Source of the DNA: Pseudopedobacter sp965218985
GTDB taxonomy: Bacteria > Bacteroidota > Bacteroidia > Sphingobacteriales > Sphingobacteriaceae
NCBI GenBank assembly: GCA_965218985.1
Contig: CBDCMP010000007.1
Coordinates: 434,001 to 498,000, forward strand
DNA length: 64,000 bases
Reading direction: 5' to 3'
Shown here: positions 25,267 to 34,322 of the stretch, in pieces
Layout of the letters: every line of letters starts with the position of its first letter
Position numbering within the stretch: the first letter of the stretch is position 1
Made by a program: the position numbers and the translations under genes
The notes under the pieces: model-generated
What the model saw: only the letters and a program-made list of their open reading frames with translations
Told to the model about the DNA's origin: nothing
Databases searched by the model: none

Positions 25267-26417
25267 TATATAATTGTTCTTGGAATATCCTGTGGTAAAC
25301 GGGTCAATAATTCATAATTCAGCTGGTCGCTCATCTCGCCAAATGAAGCCACGGAGATAGCATGTTCACCCTGCTGACCAATTAAAATCACTACGTCATT
25401 GATGGAGACATTTTCAATATGCGAAATATCGGCACAAAGTGCATTCATATTCACAATACCGCAGATGGGTGCCTCCTGCCCTTTGATTAACACCTTTCCA
25501 CTATTGCTGAGGCTGCGGCTATAACCAAAAGCGTAACCCACAGGAATCACAGCCACTCGCATATCAGCGTAAGCCTGGTAGCTGGTGTTATAACCAATGT
25601 AATCTCCCTTTTTCACTTTTTTCACCGTCATCACTTTACTGCTCCAGCTGATGAGGCGTTTCAGGGTTTCGTCTGTCTCGCGGCTATGTCCATTATATCT
25701 GACCAAAGTTTCTTCATTGGGCCAGAAACCATATTGCATGATGCCGATGCGCACCATATTGCTGATGGTTTCCGGATAATTCATCATCCCAGCGGAGCAG
25801 GCACTATGAATGTATTTTGGATGCAAATCCGTCGCTTTCAATGCTTCTTTCGCTTCTTCAAAAAGAGCGATCTGCTGTTGCACTCTGAAATCATTCACCA
25901 AACTCTCGGCACCGGCGTAATGGGTGCAAAAGCCAATAAAATCAATCTCATTTTCATGTTTACTGATCTTTTGAAAGACAGCAGTAAGTTCTTCCAAACT
26001 GAAACCGGTACGGTTCATCCCGGTTTCTACTTCTATATGAATTTTCGCTTTTTTGTTCAGCTTTCTAGCGGTTGCTATAGCGGAGTTTAATCTTTCTGTA
26101 TCGAACACAAAGAACTCCACTTCATTTTGAACAGCCCACGCTAATGCTGGCCCGCCGTCCATCATTCCCATCATCATCACATCAATAGATGAATCGACGG
26201 CTCTTTTCAAGGAAAAAGCTTCATCAGCAGAATAAACTGCAAAATAATCGACTCCTTCTTCCACAGCCATTTGCACAAAAGGAGCGATGCCATGGCCATA
26301 GGCATTGCCTTTTACCACGCTGCAGAAACGTACACCTGTACCCATCTGTTTTTTGATGAATTGCAGATTATGCCTGTAAGCTTCTTTATTGATGGTAAGT
26401 GCGGAGGTCTCAAACAT
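25266..26417 (-). CDS. alr: Alanine racemase
   Basis: Alr makes D-alanine for peptidoglycan. The 383-residue protein has the PLP-lysine motif SVVKGNAYGHG (Lys36), the barrel text IHIEVETGMNRTGF, MVRIGIMQYGFWP and the C-terminal domain Tyr in GDYIGYNTSYQA. It ends with the family's GEMSDQLNYELLTRLPQDIPRTI. In many Bacteroidota Alr is fused to MurF; here it is free-standing. It is the third gene of a four-gene minus-strand set, 90 bases after the M20 hydrolase, and overlaps the second racemase-like gene by one base. Confidence 0.95.
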   Translation of the reverse strand: MFETSALTINKEAYRHNLQFIKKQMGTGVRFCSVVKGNAYGHGIAPFVQMAVEEGVDYFAVYSADEAFSLKRAVDSSIDVMMMGMMDGGPALAWAVQNEVEFFVFDTERLNSAIATARKLNKKAKIHIEVETGMNRTGFSLEELTAVFQKISKHENEIDFIGFCTHYAGAESLVNDFRVQQQIALFEEAKEALKATDLHPKYIHSACSAGMMNYPETISNMVRIGIMQYGFWPNEETLVRYNGHSRETDETLKRLISWSSKVMTVKKVKKGDYIGYNTSYQAYADMRVAVIPVGYAFGYSRSLSNSGKVLIKGQEAPICGIVNMNALCADISHIENVSINDVVILIGQQGEHAISVASFGEMSDQLNYELLTRLPQDIPRTII

Positions 26418-26506
26418 TTAATATCAATTTTAATTATTCATCACAACACCCTGCCTTCAAATATGCTTTTTGCTTAATTTGGGGGTGTTGTGTTTATCTC
26501 TTATAG

Positions 26507-27649
26507 CTATTGACTCAACTTTAACTTAATGATCTCTTTGAAGATATTGACCCCATATTCCAGCAACTCATCCGGAAAATCATAATCCGGATGATGCAAT
26601 GCCGGTTGCTGAACGCCGGAGCCTAAACCAAATAAACAACCTTTATATTTTCGTGTGAAGAAGCCAAAATCCTCTCCCCATTTAAATGGGTTTTTGTTCT
26701 CTATCAATTTAAATTTCTGGTTTTTAGCTGCCGTTCTCACCGTATCCACACTTTCAACGTCATTCTCGTTTGCATAAAAGGTTTGCAGGAATTGATGGTT
26801 AGTGGTCAAATGATGTTTAGTTGCAGCTGCTGTGGCAATAGCTAAAATCTCCTCTTCGAGTTTCTCCAGGTTTTCATTGCTCCAACACCTGTAGGTGTAA
26901 TGAACTTCTGCATGTCCGGCCGAAACACCATAAGCTGGCTCACCTACTTTCACATGAACGGGGGTTACCAATTTAAACCCGGGTTGGTGGGCCTGGTTGT
27001 TATTTAACACCTCTACTTTTTGTAGAATATCTGCGACAGCCAAAGCCGGGTTTAAACCGTTCTCCGGTTCGGCAGCATGGGCGGTTTTTCCATTTAAATG
27101 GATGATGATGCTCCTCACTGCCGCATTGAAATTTTCATCTTTCAACACCACGCTTCCTAGTCCGTAACCCGGAAGATTGTGCAAGGCAAATACTTCATCA
27201 AAATACAAATCTTTGAACTTAGCATCATGGATCACTGCTGCTGCACCTTCACCAGTCTCCTCGGCAGGCTGAAAAAGCAACGAGACTTTCCCTCGCTCCA
27301 TTGGATATTTGGATAAAAAGTTCCCCAACCCAAGTAAAATGGTCATGTGCCCGTCATGTCCGCATTGGTGACCTTTGCCGTTATAAATTGATTTATAATC
27401 TGTAGAAGAAGTTTCCTGAATGGGCAAGCCATCCAGCTCAGCACGGAATAATAAGGAGGGCCCAGACAACCTGGAATCAAAAACCACTAAAAACCCATTA
27501 CCACCAATCTCTTCAATGATCTCTGTACCGTTCAATTTTTTAAATTCCTGTAGAAGAAATCCTGCGGTTTCGGTTTCAAATCCTGATAGTTCGGGATGTT
27601 GATGAATGTGTTGCCTTACAACTTTTAATTCGTCTGTTAAAAGATTCAT
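26507..27649 (-). CDS. M20-family amidohydrolase (N-acyl amino acid / hippurate hydrolase type)
   Basis: The 380-residue metallopeptidase has the M20D signatures: IHQHPELSGFETETAG, AELDGLPIQE, GHQCGHDGHMTILLG with the two-metal ligands, FQPAEETGEGA with the catalytic Glu, and the dimerisation domain beginning GKTAHAAEPENG. The second half ends with the metal ligand in PALHHPDYDFPDE. Relatives remove N-acyl groups from amino acids or dipeptides. It overlaps the upstream acetyltransferase gene by 4 bases (ATGA), an acylating/deacylating pair, and precedes alr. The exact substrate is unknown. Confidence 0.9.
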   Translation of the reverse strand: MNLLTDELKVVRQHIHQHPELSGFETETAGFLLQEFKKLNGTEIIEEIGGNGFLVVFDSRLSGPSLLFRAELDGLPIQETSSTDYKSIYNGKGHQCGHDGHMTILLGLGNFLSKYPMERGKVSLLFQPAEETGEGAAAVIHDAKFKDLYFDEVFALHNLPGYGLGSVVLKDENFNAAVRSIIIHLNGKTAHAAEPENGLNPALAVADILQKVEVLNNNQAHQPGFKLVTPVHVKVGEPAYGVSAGHAEVHYTYRCWSNENLEKLEEEILAIATAAATKHHLTTNHQFLQTFYANENDVESVDTVRTAAKNQKFKLIENKNPFKWGEDFGFFTRKYKGCLFGLGSGVQQPALHHPDYDFPDELLEYGVNIFKEIIKLKLSQ

Positions 27650-28074
27650 CTTTGCAAACGCATCTCTAAATACTTGTTGGTGAAACCCAAACGTTCATAC
27701 AATTTCTTAGCCGGGTTATCCGGCTCCACATGTAATGCGATACTTCCTTTGGCATTTTCAATTGCTTGCTTCATTAAGCGACTTCCCATGCCCTTTCCCC
27801 GTTGATTTTCGTGAACGGCAATGTAAACCAAAATATTCTCCGGGATATAGCCGTCCATTCCTGTTTCGTTGATCACCACTGCACCAACGATGTTGTCCCC
27901 TTCCATTCCCAAGGTGATGAAACCGCCCCGGTTAAAAACGTAAGCGATGCATTTTAGGATGTCTTCCTTTTTATCCCCAAAACGGTCAAGATGAACTTCG
28001 AGAAACGAAGCGATGGCATCATTAGGGAATTGTGAATCCGTTCCGGTTTTTTTATCTATGATTTTAAATTCCAT
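27646..28074 (-). CDS. GNAT-family N-acetyltransferase
   Basis: The 142-residue protein is a minimal GNAT domain: NILVYIAVHENQRGKGMGSRLMKQA contains the acetyl-CoA loop QRGKGMG, and SIALHVEPDNPAKKLYERLGF is the typical C-terminal half. Acceptor unknown. As first gene of the set running through the M20 hydrolase to the two racemases, and coupled to the hydrolase by a 4-base overlap, it may act on amino acids; this is inference. Confidence 0.87.
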   Translation of the reverse strand: MEFKIIDKKTGTDSQFPNDAIASFLEVHLDRFGDKKEDILKCIAYVFNRGGFITLGMEGDNIVGAVVINETGMDGYIPENILVYIAVHENQRGKGMGSRLMKQAIENAKGSIALHVEPDNPAKKLYERLGFTNKYLEMRLQR

Positions 28075-28423
28075 TTCTAATTTTTTTGAAGATGAAGTTC
28101 ATGTGGAACATTCATCTTTAATGAACAATACATCAGCATACAGATTAAGTTTGCATTTGATGTTCCCAAACGCTGAAAGCTGATTGTTTTCATCAAGCGT
28201 GCGTGTTGAAATCCATGCCAGACAAATTTAAAAAGCACGCAAATATAGGGAAACTTTTTTAACTAATAATTACCGTTGAAGTTAATGGCTTTCAGTTGAC
28301 ATTGTTGGAGCAAGAGATTGCAGCGGAAAAAATTACCCTAAATTATCTGTAAACATCGCAGGTTGAAATGTTTTGAATTAAAAAATTCGGTTATCTTTAG
28401 CAGATAAAGCATTATTATAACTT
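28075..28423. other. Divergent intergenic region
   Basis: This 349-base region separates the minus-strand acetyltransferase operon from the plus-strand antiporter. It holds a minus-strand TATATTTG box at 28240-28247 (TAnnTTTG consensus), which would give the operon a leader of about 160 bases, and a plus-strand near-match TATCTTTA at 28392-28399, 25 bases before the antiporter ATG. I see no gene or strong hairpin. Confidence 0.45.
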
Positions 28424-29605
28424 ATGACCACATACACCATTTTAATATTACTGAGTGGACTGGTGATTTTCTCCTATCTGTTTGATATGATAGCGAAAAG
28501 CACCAAAATACCTTCGGTTTTATTATTGCTTTTTTTGGGGATCGGACTGAAACAGGTAGTGGTTTATTTTGATATTGAAACCTTTGATTTTCTAAAAATA
28601 TTGCCGACGTTGGGTACTGTTGGTCTTATTCTCATTGTTTTTGAAGGAGCTTTAGATTTAAAATATGATGATGACAAGAATAAGTTGATTCGTAAGGCAT
28701 TCTTCTCTGCCGTGGTGATTTTATTGGTGACAACTGGAACCATCACCTTGCTGCTGCATGAACTCACCTCCTACTCTTATTACCTTTGTTTCATCAACGC
28801 CATTCCGTTCAGTATCATTAGTTCAGCCATCGCCATACCATCTGTAAGTGGCATAGCAAAAGCGCAGAAGGAGTTTGTGATCTACGAATCATCTTTCTCT
28901 GACATAGTGGGTATCATTCTTTTCAATTTCGCTATGAGCAATGACACCTATAATGTAGCGGCATTCACTAATTTAGGTATGGAGTTAGTGCTTATTATTC
29001 TATTTTCGGCAATGTCCTGCCTTTTGCTTTTATACCTCATCGGAAAGATAAGTCATAATATAAAGTTCTTCTTAATCATCTCCATTCTAGTTTTAGTTTA
29101 TGCGATTGGCCAGACCTTTCATTTGTCTGCGCTGATCATTGTATTGGCATTTGGCCTGTTTCTGAATAATGCGGATGAGATCAGGATTCCTTTCTTCAGG
29201 AAATACTTCATTTATCCCAATCTATCAAAAGATTTGGTGCAACTCCATCAGCTTTCAGCGGAAAGCGCATTCATCATCCGGACGTTCTTCTTTGTGATAT
29301 TTGGTTTCACTATCATAGTTGATCAATTTCAGGATTTCACTTTGATTCAGTACGGATTGCTGATTTTAGGGGCTATTTACCTCATTCGGTTGTTGTACCT
29401 TAAATTAATTGCCCGAACACCATTGACACCCTCTGTATTCATCACTCCACGTGGACTTATCAGTATCCTTTTATTTTATAATCTGCCAAAGGAGATGAGA
29501 ATTCAGGGAGTGGAAACAGGATTGCTGTTTTTAATCATTTTAGCTACCAGCATCGTTATGAGTTTAGGTTTACAGTTTTCAAAAAGAGAGAAAGAGGACG
29601 CTTGA
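28424..29605 (+). CDS. Cation:proton antiporter (CPA family)
   Basis: The 393-residue protein consists of about 12 hydrophobic segments with short loops. GTVGLILIVFEGALDLKYD matches the transmembrane segment 3/4 region of Na+/H+ exchangers, and AFSIISSAIAIPSV-like and YESSFSDIVGIILFNFA text matches the ion-binding core, with Ser/Asp-Asp-like SD at the family position. PRGLISILLFYNLP near residue 345 fits the GxRGxxS-like C-terminal element. There is no RCK/TrkA domain. It precedes mreC by 176 bases but has no evident link to cell shape. Confidence 0.85.
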   Translation: MTTYTILILLSGLVIFSYLFDMIAKSTKIPSVLLLLFLGIGLKQVVVYFDIETFDFLKILPTLGTVGLILIVFEGALDLKYDDDKNKLIRKAFFSAVVILLVTTGTITLLLHELTSYSYYLCFINAIPFSIISSAIAIPSVSGIAKAQKEFVIYESSFSDIVGIILFNFAMSNDTYNVAAFTNLGMELVLIILFSAMSCLLLLYLIGKISHNIKFFLIISILVLVYAIGQTFHLSALIIVLAFGLFLNNADEIRIPFFRKYFIYPNLSKDLVQLHQLSAESAFIIRTFFFVIFGFTIIVDQFQDFTLIQYGLLILGAIYLIRLLYLKLIARTPLTPSVFITPRGLISILLFYNLPKEMRIQGVETGLLFLIILATSIVMSLGLQFSKREKEDA

Positions 29606-29649
29606 AAATTGAATAGCAGGCGTGCCCTCCCTTTTGTTAGCTTTTTACC

Positions 29650-29657
29650 TATCTTTG
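29650..29657 (+). promoter_or_regulatory. Bacteroidota -7 box upstream of mreC
   Basis: TATCTTTG matches TAnnTTTG exactly and lies 124 bases before the mreC start. It suggests the mreCD-mrdA-rodA operon has its own promoter, needed because mreB lies 7.8 kb upstream. Confidence 0.5.
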
Positions 29658-29781
29658 CAAATAGTTTTGGAGAAATTGACTCAATCCTGCCAAACATAAG
29701 AACATCATTGGTAAAAATGCAGAAAGAAAAAGGATATAACCTTTATTTAAACCTTTTATTCCAATCTTCAAATTTTATTCT

Positions 29782-30621
29782 ATGTTAAATCTTTGGAGGT
29801 TCATCAGCAGGTTTAATGCTTTCTTTCTGTTCGTCATCTATTTCAGCATATCCCTCATACTGCTGATAAAGAATAATGATTTCCAGCGGGCCAGTACTTT
29901 TAATACTTCTAATCAATGGGTGGGGACAATTTATCAGCAGGTAAGCATCATTAATAAATACCTTCATTTAAGCTTAGTGAATGATAGTTTGGCGAGAGAA
30001 AATGTGGCGCTCAGAAACAAATTGAAATCCTCCTTTTTCGACGACAGCCTGGTGACCAAAAAAGTCACTGACACGGTTAACCGGGTGCAGTATGAATATA
30101 TCATGGCGGAAGTGGTGAACAAATCCATTACCTCAAGAAACAACTACATCACCATTAATAGGGGAACCAAACAAGGCATAAAAAAAGGTATGGGTGTGAT
30201 AGGGCCAAACGGAGTGGTGGGGATTGTATGGAATGTCTCTGATCATTTCTCTTCCATTCAATCTATTTTACATGAAGACACCCGCATCACTTCATCTATT
30301 GAAGGCACTCCGTATTTTGGACCATTGATTTGGGAAGGAGACGACCCTGGCATCGTTACCTTAACAGATATTCCAAATCAATTGAATTTAAAACCAGGAG
30401 CAAGCGTGGTCACCTCCGGGTTCGGAGTTATATTTCCAAAAGGTATTTTAATTGGTACTGTGCTGAAATCGGGGGTTAAGGGGGGCGGGAGTTTTTTAGA
30501 TATTTCCGTTAAATTATCCACCAATTTTTATGCGCTGCAATACGTTTATGTGATAAAAAATGACTTTCAGGAAGAGCAACAGCAGCTGGAATCCGATAAT
30601 AAAGAAAGCTTAAATGAGTAA
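29782..30621 (+). CDS. mreC: Rod shape-determining protein MreC
   Basis: MreC is the bitopic scaffold of the elongasome. The 279-residue protein has one N-terminal membrane segment (FFLFVIYFSISLILLI, about 13-28), a short coiled coil (NDSLARENVALRNKL), and the two beta-barrel domains with VVNKSITSRNNYITINRGTK, KKGMGVIGPNGVVGIV and FPKGILIGTV. The last 8 bases overlap mreD. The C-terminal QEEQQQLESDNKESLNE is a disordered tail. Confidence 0.93.
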   Translation: MLNLWRFISRFNAFFLFVIYFSISLILLIKNNDFQRASTFNTSNQWVGTIYQQVSIINKYLHLSLVNDSLARENVALRNKLKSSFFDDSLVTKKVTDTVNRVQYEYIMAEVVNKSITSRNNYITINRGTKQGIKKGMGVIGPNGVVGIVWNVSDHFSSIQSILHEDTRITSSIEGTPYFGPLIWEGDDPGIVTLTDIPNQLNLKPGASVVTSGFGVIFPKGILIGTVLKSGVKGGGSFLDISVKLSTNFYALQYVYVIKNDFQEEQQQLESDNKESLNE

Positions 30622-31129
30622 GATCATCATCAATATATTAAGATTCCTGATTTTGGTTTGCATTCAGGTTTTTCTATTAAAGAACGTGGTTTTATACGGA
30701 TTGAATGTGCCGTACCTATACATTCTATTTATTCTGCTCCTGCCTTTTGAAACTCCAAACTGGCTGCTTTTTTTTCTCGCCTTTTTAATGGGCGTCACCA
30801 TTGATATGTTTAATGACACTTTGGGGCTTCATGCCACCGCATGTGCCATATTAGCACTGGTGCGTGTGATATTCATCAGCATAACCGTTCAAAAAGATAA
30901 TTACGATAGTGAGCCAGAGCCCACCTTGGGCATCATGGGTTTACGCTGGTTTTTCTTTTATGCAGTGATCTTAACTTTCATCCATCATTTCTTTTTATTT
31001 AATTTTGAAGTTTTTAAGATTTCTGAAATTCCGTCAACACTAAGCCGCGTAATTTTAAGTTCATTATTTACCATAACTTTAATTTTCATAACAGAACTAC
31101 TATTCTATAGAAGGAAACAACGTAAATGA
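30614..31129 (+). CDS. mreD: Rod shape-determining protein MreD
   Basis: The 171-residue polytopic membrane protein has five or so helices and the MreD-type text MGVTIDMFNDTLGLHATACA near residue 60, with KNVVLYGLNVPYLYILFILLLPF at the N-terminus. It overlaps mreC by 8 bases and the PBP2 gene by 4 (ATGA), so its role in the elongasome rests on both sequence and position. MreD sequences vary widely and the family is best recognised by context. Confidence 0.88.
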   Translation: MSKIIINILRFLILVCIQVFLLKNVVLYGLNVPYLYILFILLLPFETPNWLLFFLAFLMGVTIDMFNDTLGLHATACAILALVRVIFISITVQKDNYDSEPEPTLGIMGLRWFFFYAVILTFIHHFFLFNFEVFKISEIPSTLSRVILSSLFTITLIFITELLFYRRKQRK

Positions 31130-33066
31130 ACAGTTTTTTCAACCGAAAGTACATCATCCAAGGATTTTTCATTTTAATTGCACTCGTCCTTCTTGGTAAG
31201 CTTTATTACATTCAGGTGGTGGATGATCGATATAAACTCTCTGCTGATAACAATGTATTGAGAAAAATCATCCTGTATCCTGCCAGAGGGATCATTTTGG
31301 ACCGGCATGAAAAAATTCTGGTGCAAAATGAGCCGGTTTATGATTTAATGGTCATTCCTGGCCAGATGAAGAAGATCGACACGCTGGAGTTTTGCCGGCT
31401 CATCAAAATCTCAAAAGAAGATTTTGACAAGTATTTAAAGAAAGCTAAAAATTATTCTTCTTACAGGGGATCACCATTCATAAAACAATTATCTGCCATC
31501 ACTTATGCGGCTTTTCAGGAAAAGCTTTTTGAATACCCCGGGTTTTATGTTCAAAATCGTTCAGTGAGGTATTATCCTGATTCCACAGCTGCCCAATTTC
31601 TGGGCTATATTGGCGAAGTGAATGATCGGGAGATTGAAAAGTACGGAGGCTTTTACAGCCAGGGAGATTATATTGGCAAAACCGGCATTGAGAAATCTTA
31701 CGAGGAATTGCTGCGTGGGCAAAGAGGAGTGAGAAACATCATGGTGGATGTTCACAATCGTGAGCAAGGAAGTTTTTTTGATGGAAAATACGACACCACA
31801 GCAGTTTCGGGTGACCGACTGATCTCCTCTATGGATAAAAAATTACAACTTTTCGGCGAAAGCCTGATGGCCAACAAGATTGGCAGTGTGGTGGCGATAG
31901 AACCTTCAACCGGTGAGATACTGGCATCTATCAGCAGCCCTGGCTATGATCCAAACATGATGGTGGGCAGGCAAAGAGGCAACAATTATATGAAACTTTT
32001 AGAGGACCCTTACAAACCCATGTTCATCCGCCCAATCCAGGCAGAATATCCTCCGGGATCCATTTTTAAAGTCATCAATGCTTTGGTGGCGCAACAAATG
32101 GGCTTGATAGATGCAAACACTTACTTTAACTGTCCGGGTGGTTACCGGTACGGTGCCAGAGGATGGATGGGTTGCACCCACGTACACGGCACCATCAATT
32201 TGGAACAATCTATTGAAGAATCATGCAATACCTATTATGGAAACACTTATAGCAGAATGATTGATCATGCTGGTTTAAGGCCCGTGAATGCCTACAAAAG
32301 ATGGCGTGATGCAGTGATGAAATTCGGGATCGGGAATGCTTTGGGGATTGATTTACCCGCGGAGAGAGACGGTTTAATCCCCTCGGCTGATTATTATACC
32401 AAAGTCTTCAGAAGTGATAAATGGACCTCAGCCTTTAACATTTCCTTATCCATTGGTCAGGGTGAATTGGGAATTACGCCGTTACAAATGGCGAATGTAA
32501 TGGCTATTGTAGCAAACAGGGGGTTTTATTACACTCCTCACCTCATCAAAGCTATCGGAGAGAAGAAAATCATCAAAAAAGAATACACCAAAAAAAATTA
32601 TGTCGGGATAGATGTTAAATATTTTGACCCAGTGATAGAGGGGATGAGCCGAGTGGTAAACTCTGGAAACGGGACTGCTTACTTTTCCAGAATAAATGAT
32701 ATTGAGGTTTGCGGCAAAACCGGAACAGTTCAAAATCCTCACGGAGAGAATCATTCGGTTTTTGTAGCTTTTGCGCCAAGGGTAAACCCTAAAATAGCCA
32801 TTGCGGTGGTGGTGGAGAACGCGGGTTATGGTGCCACCTGGAGTGCTCCGATCGCTAGTTTGATGATAGAGAAATACTTGAGGGATTCCATCAGCAGGCC
32901 TAAATATTATGTAGATAGATTATTGAACGCTAATCTTCTACCGGGACAAAAGAAGCCCGTTTTAAAAACAGCACCAAAAAAGGACAGCACTTCAACCCCA
33001 TCAAAAGATAACAAAACAGCACCACCGATCCCCAACACCAAAGCGATATTCAAAAAACATGAATAA
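31126..33066 (+). CDS. mrdA: Penicillin-binding protein 2 (elongation transpeptidase)
   Basis: PBP2 cross-links lateral-wall peptidoglycan with RodA. The 646-residue protein has an N-terminal membrane anchor (IIQGFFILIALVLLGKLYYIQV), a dimerisation domain (RGIILDRHEKILVQNEPVYDL), and a transpeptidase domain with all three motifs: SIFK (catalytic Ser312, Lys315), SCN in ESCNTYYG, and KTGT (531-534). The extra TAVSGDRLISSMDKKLQ and GSVVAIEPSTGEILA segments are standard. The Lys/Pro-rich C-terminal 40 residues are disordered. It overlaps rodA by 8 bases. Confidence 0.96.
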   Translation: MNSFFNRKYIIQGFFILIALVLLGKLYYIQVVDDRYKLSADNNVLRKIILYPARGIILDRHEKILVQNEPVYDLMVIPGQMKKIDTLEFCRLIKISKEDFDKYLKKAKNYSSYRGSPFIKQLSAITYAAFQEKLFEYPGFYVQNRSVRYYPDSTAAQFLGYIGEVNDREIEKYGGFYSQGDYIGKTGIEKSYEELLRGQRGVRNIMVDVHNREQGSFFDGKYDTTAVSGDRLISSMDKKLQLFGESLMANKIGSVVAIEPSTGEILASISSPGYDPNMMVGRQRGNNYMKLLEDPYKPMFIRPIQAEYPPGSIFKVINALVAQQMGLIDANTYFNCPGGYRYGARGWMGCTHVHGTINLEQSIEESCNTYYGNTYSRMIDHAGLRPVNAYKRWRDAVMKFGIGNALGIDLPAERDGLIPSADYYTKVFRSDKWTSAFNISLSIGQGELGITPLQMANVMAIVANRGFYYTPHLIKAIGEKKIIKKEYTKKNYVGIDVKYFDPVIEGMSRVVNSGNGTAYFSRINDIEVCGKTGTVQNPHGENHSVFVAFAPRVNPKIAIAVVVENAGYGATWSAPIASLMIEKYLRDSISRPKYYVDRLLNANLLPGQKKPVLKTAPKKDSTSTPSKDNKTAPPIPNTKAIFKKHE

Positions 33067-34318
33067 CCAGAACAGAAGCTTTTTCTTCAATGTTGATTTT
33101 TTAAGCATATTTTTATTTTTGTGCTTGTTGGCGATTGGCTGGTTCAATATCAATGCGGCTACTTATAATGAAAATGAACCTTTAATCAGTCTGTCCACCA
33201 ATTCGGGCAAACAACTCCTGTTCATTGTTGTGGCAGTGGTAACTGGCGTGGTCATTCTGCTGTTGGATTCTAAATTCTTTTACATCTTCTCTCCTTTTTT
33301 CTATGGCATCACTCTAATTCTATTGGTCATTGTTTTGGTGGTGGGAAGAAATGTAGGGGGAAACCAGGCATGGATCCCAATAGGGAGCTTCAGATTACAA
33401 CCTTCTGAGTTCGCCAAGTGGGCGACCAGCCTCTTGCTGGCCAGGCATTTAAGTGTGATGAACACCAAACTGTCTGATTTTAAAACGCTTTTGCCTACCC
33501 TGGCCATTTTGGGATTTCCGGTTTTTTTAATCATTTTACAACCCGATGCCGGCTCTGCCCTGGTTTTCACTTCGCTGATATTCGTTTTATATCGGGAAGG
33601 TTTATCTCCTTACTACCTGATAGGCGGTTTCATGATGATTTTGCTTTTTATCGTCACCCTGCTCTATCCTAAACTTTATATCATTGGAGCCTTAGTGTTG
33701 ATCTTGGCTCTGCTCATTTATATCTTTAAAAAGAACAGGGGCATATTGGTGGTATTCTTTTCCGGATTCATCCTTTCCTTACTTTTCATCTTCAGTGTCG
33801 ATTTTGTTTACAGGCACATTTTAAAACCACACCAAAAGGTGAGAATCGACCTGATTTTGGGAATTGTTAAGGATCCGAAAGGAGCTGGATACAATGTCAA
33901 TCAATCTAAAATCGCTATAGGTTCCGGCGGGTTGTTGGGTAAGGGTTATCTTCAGGGCACACAAACCAAATTCAATTTTGTACCTGAGCAAAGCACCGAC
34001 TTTATATTTTGCACCATAGGGGAAGAATGGGGATTCGCCGGAAGCTTTATCGTAGTGGCTTTATATCTTTTTTTATTGCTGAGGATTATTCATCTGGCAG
34101 AAAGACAGCGGTCTTCCTTTAGCAGAGTTTATGGGTATGCAGTAGCCTGCATCATCTTCTGCCACTTCTTTGTAAATATTGCAATGACCATCGGATTAAT
34201 GCCGGTGATCGGCATTCCACTTCCATTTTTAAGCTACGGCGGATCTTCCCTCGTGAGCTTTACCATTCTGCTTTTCACCCTGCTGAAATTAGACTCCAAT
34301 AGAATGGGAATTATTTAG
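33059..34318 (+). CDS. rodA: Peptidoglycan glycosyltransferase RodA (SEDS family)
   Basis: RodA polymerises glycan strands and pairs with PBP2. The 419-residue protein has about ten helices and SEDS signatures: GGNQAWIPIGSFRLQPSEFAKW, LQPDAGSALVF with the conserved Asp, FNFVPEQSTDFIFCTIGEEWGF and PVIGIPLPFLSYGGSSLVSF near the C-terminus. A longer hydrophobic stretch between about 190 and 250 (LIYIFKKNRGILVVFFSG) exceeds the E. coli protein. The gene ends the operon and is convergent with the next gene, only 4 bases apart. Confidence 0.96.
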   Translation: MNNQNRSFFFNVDFLSIFLFLCLLAIGWFNINAATYNENEPLISLSTNSGKQLLFIVVAVVTGVVILLLDSKFFYIFSPFFYGITLILLVIVLVVGRNVGGNQAWIPIGSFRLQPSEFAKWATSLLLARHLSVMNTKLSDFKTLLPTLAILGFPVFLIILQPDAGSALVFTSLIFVLYREGLSPYYLIGGFMMILLFIVTLLYPKLYIIGALVLILALLIYIFKKNRGILVVFFSGFILSLLFIFSVDFVYRHILKPHQKVRIDLILGIVKDPKGAGYNVNQSKIAIGSGGLLGKGYLQGTQTKFNFVPEQSTDFIFCTIGEEWGFAGSFIVVALYLFLLLRIIHLAERQRSSFSRVYGYAVACIIFCHFFVNIAMTIGLMPVIGIPLPFLSYGGSSLVSFTILLFTLLKLDSNRMGII

Positions 34319-34322
34319 AAAG

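Noticed and set aside
29605..29781. Short minus-strand frame between the antiporter and mreC
   Set aside because: It starts over the mreC promoter region and is mostly antisense to the antiporter end; no protein-like features.
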